From NCBI GenBank assembly GCA_026724425.1, contig JAIUCV010000084.1, positions 1,296,001-1,360,000 on the forward strand: 64,000 bases of DNA, in the 5' to 3' direction. The stretch comes from Erythrophleum ivorense. Lineage: Eukaryota > Streptophyta > Magnoliopsida > Fabales > Fabaceae. The position numbers were made by a program, and so were the translations under genes. The notes beneath the pieces are model-generated. The model was not told the DNA's origin. It was given only the letters and a program-made list of their open reading frames with translations, and did not search any database. How positions within the stretch are numbered: position 1 is the first letter of the stretch; each line of letters begins with the position of its first letter. This document shows positions 58,143 to 64,000 of the stretch, piece after piece.

Positions 58143-60173
58143 TCACCGGCGAGCAAGTCTCTGGCCAGCTCCAGCCAGTAAAGCCTTACCAATAACACCA
58201 GTGTGAAGGCCACAAGCCAATGCAACACCTCCTACAACAACCCATTTCCAGTCCATTCTCAAATGGTCCCGTTGTCTCCTTGCATAGCCCATTGCTCTGC
58301 TTCTGTCTTCATCTCCTGTGGATGTTTCTAAAGAATCCATGTTTAGCTGTGTGGTGATCCTCGCCATCTGAGCTATCCGGGATAAATTCGAGTCAGATTT
58401 TCTGGCGGTTTGGTAGGCTCGTAAACCGGAGTTTAGCTTCTTGACAGCTCCCCACATGCCGTGACGAACACCTAACTTTGCTACATCTTTTGGGATTCCC
58501 ATGTCTTCATAGTGGACTAGGGATACTTCACAAGCTGATGGCTGTCCATCTCCTTTTCGAGATTCAACTGCATTTGTTTTGGGATTTGCTTAACATTCAA
58601 AATCACAGGCCAACTAAAAGAACAATCAAAGAGTTGCATTTTCAAAAAGCTTACCTGCTCTGATAATCCAACTTGAGAAATAAAGCTCAACACGCCTCGG
58701 CTTATCACGCTTTGGTAGGGCTGGATAAGGAACTCCCTGAATAATCAACAAACATTACATTATTATCCATAAAATGAATCTCCCAAAAATGTAGAATCAG
58801 CACATTCAATGCAATATGAATGGAGGAGATAAGCGCCTTAGTTCTAAGCTTTGATCTACTCTACTGTAGAGAAATGCTAATACACACTTGGCCTTACCTT
58901 TGTCACACAGTAATACTTGTTTCCAGACTCCCATATTCTCCGACCAATGATATACTCTCGGTCACTACAGAAAAAAGGAAACTGCAGGCAAAAGAAATCA
59001 GGAATGACAACAGCTTTTTATGTGGTTTATTAAGAAGACCAAAGTAAAAGAAGTCCAGAGACCTTTTTTCTCCACTGAACAATCATTGTTCCTGTCTGAG
59101 TGTCTTCCTCCAGAGTTTTGAAGTTGGCAAGCATAAAATCCCATTTAGGTCGAAACTCATCATCCCAGAAGAAATCCCTAACAATATCTGGAGTTGCATC
59201 CTCAAACACAGTTCGACTGCGATAAACAACAGGACCTGTCTGACAAACAACACAACCTTTCAGGCTAAAAAACACACAATGACTTCGCTCGTTCCTTGGG
59301 CTACATGTTTCAGTAAAACGGATACTACCTCAGGTTCATGACGCCAAGCTTGGTAGCTCATATTTGGAGTAGTCTTGTCCATCATTGATTGCCACTCCAT
59401 AGCCGCATTTCCGACTTCAAGCAGCTGTAACAGATGCTCGAGATCATTCTCTGTCACAATTTCCTCCTCTCTCACCGTTGTGTTATCTCCACAACTACAA
59501 ATCCATAAGCCATTTCTCCTCAGAATTTAACCATAATCAATTAATCCAAAATCATTCCCTTTTGACAATGGCATTAGTATCAAAAAGATGGATAAGCATA
59601 CAATATACCTTTACAGGCTAACACGGAAGTAAACGTTCCGTTTTTGAACACATACCTATATTTCTATCATTCAAAAAAACTAAAACTTTGATTAACCCAA
59701 AACTCCATTAATCAAAATTGAATATCCTAACACTCGGTCGAACGAAAAAAAAAAAAAAAAAAACATATTGATTCTGTTCTGTAATAAACTGACCTGGAGA
59801 CTGATCCTGTTTCATCAGTTTGAAGATTCTGTTCTACAAGCTCAGGCGTCGTCTGCGACGAAGCTGAACCAGCCGCCGATTTGTCGAGCCTTGACCAGAT
59901 GGTGCGGCAAACGGAGAAGGCGGAGAGAGCGGTGAAAGCAAGCCAAAGCCGTCGAGCGCCAAATCCAGGCGGAGCAGTCCATAGAAACCGAAGCTTAGAA
60001 CGGAACCCTAGATAGATCAAGCCGGTCCATCTCGGACGCCAAGACCATCCGATCAATAGACCGATCATCACGGCGAGCCAAATCGGGACTGCGCAGAGTA
60101 AAATGTCGACGAATGTCTCTGTAAAAGAGGGCTTCTTCAGGAAATTCATTAGATCAGAATATGTCTCATCCAT
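58143..60173 (-). CDS. START-domain lipid-binding membrane protein
   Basis: Six exons, 59794-60173, 59329-59494, 59063-59239, 58898-58981, 58655-58736 and 58143-58567, give 437 residues (A. thaliana At4g14500 has about 433). The N-terminus has a membrane segment (IWLAVMIGLLIGWSW) and a second hydrophobic strip. The START domain runs from about residue 150, with W...MD......YQAWRHEPE, TGPVVYRSRTVFEDATPD, then FFWDDEFRPKWD, FFCSDREYIIGRRIW and YFSSW. The C-terminal exon continues with SLVHYEDMGIPK and ends with a hydrophobic segment (WVVVGGVALACGLHTG), possibly a tail anchor. The family binds phospholipid or sterol ligands; the ligand is unknown. All junctions keep frame. Confidence 0.92.
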
Positions 60174-60999
60174 GGCGGGCCTAGCTAATTGGTTCCACGG
60201 ATTGAAAAAGTGAAAACTTCCTCCGATTTGAGAAATTTTTCCTGAGAAAAATGTCAGATTCCCGAAGGGAAATTGGATTCTTCTAAGGTTGCCGGAGATT
60301 TGAACGACATGAGACGATACTTGGATTCAGGAGAATCGAAGATGAAGAAGAAGAAGAAGAAGAAGAAGAGCAATTTCGTTTTATTAAATTATTTGTTTAT
60401 TACGTTTGGTGATTTAATGGGAAACAAAAATCTGATATTTGCTTGCTGTGTCGAGAATACGTTGGCGGGTTACAGAATGATAAGAAACAGCTCAGTGAGA
60501 TGACGTGGCTTTCTCGTTGACCGACAAATACATAACCACACGCGTCAAATCATAGCGCGTCGCGTTCACTGCAGAAAAGAATATACTGGAATCTCAATTA
60601 TCGTTTAATAATGGAGTTTGTAAAAAAAAAAAAATTCGCGGAGTAAATTTCAGAGAATGAAAACGAATATCCCCAAGCTAATAGAAGAAGTAATAAAGTG
60701 AGAAGGTGAGATACACGCGAGGGTAATGGAGCGTGGGTGTTGAGGGTAACTAGAGAAATTGTGGATAAGGAGAGATATGATTCCGGAAAGTATCACGTGT
60801 GTGCTGTTAAGTTGGGGTTTTTTTGCAGGTGGTTTGGCCAATAGTAATTTTTAGTTTGTCCATAAAAATGTTTCTATCATGAGACGGTAAAAGCCCTTTT
60901 AGGCCCATTTAGGCTGTGTCGATGTATTTAGGCCCATTAGCTACGACATTTCGTTTCACATGCCATAAATGAAAACGTACATCCTTACTTAGTATTGAA
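60174..60999. other. START gene upstream region and intergenic DNA
   Basis: A (GAA)n run near 60340-60370 and GGCCCA motifs at about 60902 and 60934. The short plus frame at 60273-60503 crosses the GAA run and is not supported. Confidence 0.5.
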
Positions 61000-61187
61000 T
61001 TGAACCATACTGTGGATTGCTTCTGTTCCGCAAGAGTTCGGAGATGATCAAACACAGTTTTACAGTTCCCAGCATCAAAACATCCTTAAAGATCTAGAGC
61101 TTTAGCCTCCAAAAGGGTAGAAGTAGGAGCAATAAAAGATTTACCTATTAGAATGCATCGACGCCCATACAAAAAAAAGCCAACTAA
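61000..61187 (-). pseudogene. Possible LINE RNase H fragment
   Basis: On the minus strand a GKSFIAPTSTLLEAKAL-like strip is followed by a stop and then a CFDAGNCKTVF-like strip. In plant LINE RNase H domains an AEAKAL helix is followed by an Asp-bearing strand, so this may be such a relic. The match is short. Confidence 0.4.
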
Positions 61188-61610
61188 TCAATATAGTTTA
61201 GGAGAAGTTTCCAACATCCAAGTAAGCAGATCCCACCACCCTACATAACCTCCATATAGCTCCAAATGAACAAGATGATAAAATCCAATCCGGTGCTGAA
61301 GCTGCATAGGGAATGTTAGAAAACATAAGCACAACAGTACAAAATGTAATAAAACACGAATTGTTTTTTCAATTAACATTGGCGCTGCTAAACATAAGCA
61401 GAGGCGCTTGACTGATGTAAGAGATTCCAGCAGTTTCTCGGGACTTTCGTGAACAACACTAACATTTGCCTCAACCACCTCAGGCATATTCCCAGACAAA
61501 CACAAGTCACCATACAATTCAACAAAGCTCAAGTACTTCAAAGATGGGGCATTGATCACAATTGTATAGTCTACTTCTTGGCCGCAGCCTGATTTACATT
61601 TATCAACTAT
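61188..61610 (-). pseudogene. Fragment of an F-box/FBD LRR gene
   Basis: The minus strand reads VDYTIVINAPSLKYLSF, then LCLSGNMPEVVEANVSVV and KLLESLTSVKRLCLCL, the LRR region just before the FBD domain in FBD/F-box/LRR proteins. A short frame continues to LETSPKLY and then stops. The F-box and most of the repeats are missing: on the right, similarity ends near 61610, where a retroelement begins; on the left it abuts LINE-like DNA. Confidence 0.75.
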
Positions 61611-64000
61611 TGTGCGAGCCGAAACTTGCGCAATATTACTTAGTTCGTTTTTAGGGAGAGCCGAAGAATCCTATTGATTAAATACGAAGATGACGAGCCG
61701 AAGATGGTTTTATCGGCTGTTATGCGAGCTGTTTTATTTATGGCGTGTGCCTTTACTGTGGGTAAAAAAGTGATCTCCAAAACAGTTGACATCGGTTCCT
61801 ATTTATATGTGAGTAGGAACCGACTTTACAAGATTAAAGTAAACTTTCCATTATGAAACTTTCCATTTCTGCTCGCGCCGACTTATGTTTATGGAAAACC
61901 TCGAATATGGGCTTTCTTCGATGGGCCTTGGCTCGAATCGCTCTGCTGGATGTTGGCTCGGCCCATCGATAGGTTCCTTCCCGGTTTTCCGGTTCGGTTG
62001 ATGGTTCAGCCCGGCTCGCTTCGATCAGGCCGGTTCGAACAGCAATGCGATGGAGGAATCCGACCCCAACAATTTGCCCCCAGCTCGCTAGTCTTATGTA
62101 TAAGAGTGGTGAGCTATAAGTTTATCAAGAAAAAGTATTCTCATTCGAACCGAGCCGTTGACGCATTTGGCTCGCCTTTCGGAGAAGATCTGGTTCGTTT
62201 TTCTTCTAAACGATGTCGTAGGATTACTTTAACCGGTCGAGGAATCCGAAGCGTCCCAGGGCCCGCTGATTACGGCGGAAAACCCTAGAAATTGGGCGGG
62301 AAATAGGTCATACCGTTTCGCCTTTCCGAACCGACGCGCCCACGCGCCAAGACTTCTATAAATATTGGATCCCGGAGCTCACTTTTCTCATTTCGCTCTC
62401 TCTCCAAATCAAGAAAAAGGTAGAACTCTCTTTCTCTCTCTAGCTTTTTCTTTTTTATTCTCAAACTTCGCTCGTGTTCTTCGCTTGCTCCGTCGGTGCG
62501 AATTGTTTTGTACCGCAATCTTCAACTTTTCTGGTCATCTTCTTCGAATTCTCCGACCAATCTTCTTCCGAGCCAAAGATGTCTTCAAGCAGTCATACTC
62601 CTTCGGTCGGCATCGATCATTCCGAGGATTGCTCGAACATTTCGAATGATTCGGAGGCCTTGGTTCGCTGCTCGTCTTCTTCGTCCGAGCCATCCGATTC
62701 AGTGGGATCTCACAATTCCTTTACTCCGCAAGGTCGGAAAATAGTCAATTCGCCTCGATCTGAAGAGGGAAATCAGTCTCTCAGAGTCGCCGAGGCTGCT
62801 GAAGTTAATTTATTGCCGAGCGAGCCGTTAGTTCATTATCGGGATGGTTCAAATGATGCATCCGAGCCGGCGGTGGATGAAGAAGACGAGTTAAACCTTC
62901 TCCGTGCCGAGGCAGAATTCGCTAAGGACCAGTCGGCTCGTCCCAGCGTACCGCTTGACCCGGTATATAATCTGGAGGAGATTAAGCTCGAACAGATGAC
63001 TTCTGAGGGGGCAATCGGAGATATCCTCGAGCGATTCAAGCCCATGCCTCCTCAGCTACCGAGGAGAACCCTTCTAGATGAGGCATCTCTTGACTGCATC
63101 CTGTCCAATGCCTTCGGTTCCGGCTCGTCAAGGGGAATGATGAAGTGTTCCTCGAAGAAACAGATCTCGAGGAAAGTTACTCGCAGACAAGCCGCGAAGA
63201 GGACGGTTCCAGATCCTCCCGGCTCGACGCTCTGCACCATATCATCTTTGGAAACGCTTCGTCGGTGTTTCCATATTTCTGAGGGAGTTGAGCTTTATCT
63301 GCCAGCGAGCCATCAAAGAGCCGATGATCCTCCCCCGGGGTGTCTGACGCTTTATGAGAGCTTCTTCTACGGATGCTTCCTATGGTTCCCGATTCCGAGC
63401 CTGATCTTACACTATTTGAGCAAGTACGGGCTCGCTATTGGCCAGATCATGCCGCGAGGTCTTCGTCATCTGATCGGGCTCATCATTCGTAGTTTTGAGA
63501 CTGGCATCCCGATCGGGATCCGTCATCTTCAGAATCTTCTGGAGATTCGAGCTGGATCGAAGAAATCCCTTCGGTATTACATCTCTTGTAAGAAGAACCG
63601 GAGAATCATCGACGGTTTTCCCAACAAAGACAGTGGTTGGGAGAATTATTTTTTCTTCGTTCCAATATGCGGGGCGACCGTGGGGAGTGTTCCCAGGAAA
63701 TTTGTCAGACAGAATTGGCAACCAATCGGTAGCCGAACCGAAAAACGATCATTATTTTTGTTTTCATGAGTCGCTCCTAACTTCATCTGTGTATTTTGCA
63801 GTTCGCCGAGCCGTGTTCCGTCTTCCCAGAGATTTTTCGGCGGTCGTAGAGCACTTTCGCGCGAGGAAAACCAATTGGGAGAAACACTTCTCCTTGGAGC
63901 GAGTAGAAAGCGCGCGAGCTCGAGCTTACGATTCTTTTGACGATTCGGACAGCTCGGACGAGGAAATCCCCAAGCTCCCGATTCTTCAGGCGGCGAGATG
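61611..64000 (+). mobile_element. Left part of a retroelement with gag-like gene
   Basis: From about 61611 (tgtgcgagccg) the composition shifts to GC-richer, with recurrent gagccg/cgagcc words. A CTATAAATA TATA box lies near 62354, followed by a CT-rich leader and a spliced gag-like gene. The LTR-like left border is placed where similarity to the F-box fragment ends; its exact end and the primer binding site were not identified. The element runs off the window. Confidence 0.6.
62579..64000 (+). CDS. Gypsy-type element gag-like protein (Transposase_28-like domain), partial
   Basis: Exon 1 is 62579-63728; it joins through GTAGCC..TTTTGCAG to exon 2 from 63802, which continues past the window. 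The start chosen is MSSSSHTPSVGIDH; an upstream in-frame Met at 62474 lies in the leader. The first ~200 residues are Ser/Glu-rich and disordered. Residues about 225-330 carry the plant 'putative gypsy type transposon' domain: FHISEGVELYLPASHQ, then GCLTLYESFFYGCFLWFPIPSLI and YGLAIGQIMPRGLRHLIG. Exon 2 continues RRAVFRLPRDFSAVVEHF. The frame is open throughout, so the copy may be fairly young. It is not a host gene. Confidence 0.75.

Overview
This window is nuclear DNA of a Brassicaceae plant. It is AT-rich, with spliced genes using GT..AG introns. The gene series PET100-like, mTERF5/MDA1, Integrator subunit 3 (EMB2739/DSP3), CIPK4, AARE, IAA1, IAA14, RPB7-like, CFM3B and a START-domain protein matches, in reverse, the Arabidopsis thaliana order At4g14615 to At4g14500 as I remember it. 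Protein differences and heavy transposon loading suggest a relative rather than A. thaliana itself. I cannot name the species.

Region by region. 0.9-1.5 kb: small PET100-like mitochondrial gene. 1.8-6.7 kb: a local tandem duplication carrying two F-box/kelch genes and, in the left copy, a stub of the mTERF5 3' end; a broken LINE RNase H fragment lies between the copies. 6.6-8.6 kb: mTERF5 homologue, with an in-frame stop in the most likely first exon. 8.8-10.3 kb: Integrator subunit 3. 10.3-17.7 kb: repeat-rich intergenic DNA with a pentamer-type minisatellite element (11.7-12.6), a 146-bp tandem array (15.04-15.48) and a captured fragment of a TLC-domain gene (16.06-16.18). 17.7-19.1 kb: CIPK4 kinase, followed by a second, inverted pentamer-minisatellite element (19.1-20.2) and a decayed CIPK copy (21.35-21.79). 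22.0-26.3 kb: 18-exon acylamino-acid-releasing enzyme. 26.8-27.4 kb and 38.4-40.1 kb: divergently oriented auxin repressors IAA1 and IAA14, separated by 11 kb of transposon debris (SINE-like, LINE, TRIM and a captured M16 peptidase fragment). 40-45.5 kb: more LINE, hairpin and TIR elements where A. thaliana carries NF-YB3. 45.5-46.1 kb: RPB7-like RNA polymerase subunit. 47.3-52.7 kb: decayed Ty1/Copia element. 54.2-57.8 kb: CFM3B chloroplast splicing factor, convergent with a START-domain membrane protein (58.1-60.2). 61.0-64.0 kb: LINE and F-box/FBD fragments cut by a retroelement whose spliced gag-like gene runs off the window.

The working genes do not form one pathway. They are an ancestral linkage group: organelle expression and assembly (PET100-like, mTERF5, CFM3B, AARE), auxin response (IAA1, IAA14), nuclear RNA synthesis and processing (INTS3, RPB7-like) and calcium-dependent signalling (CIPK4). 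Exon boundaries were read by eye from splice signals, frame continuity and remembered family sequences; no alignment was run. Statements about A. thaliana homologues and gene order are from memory. I see no clearly novel biological system. The most unusual material is the family of pentamer-built repeats and the gene fragments captured by mobile elements.
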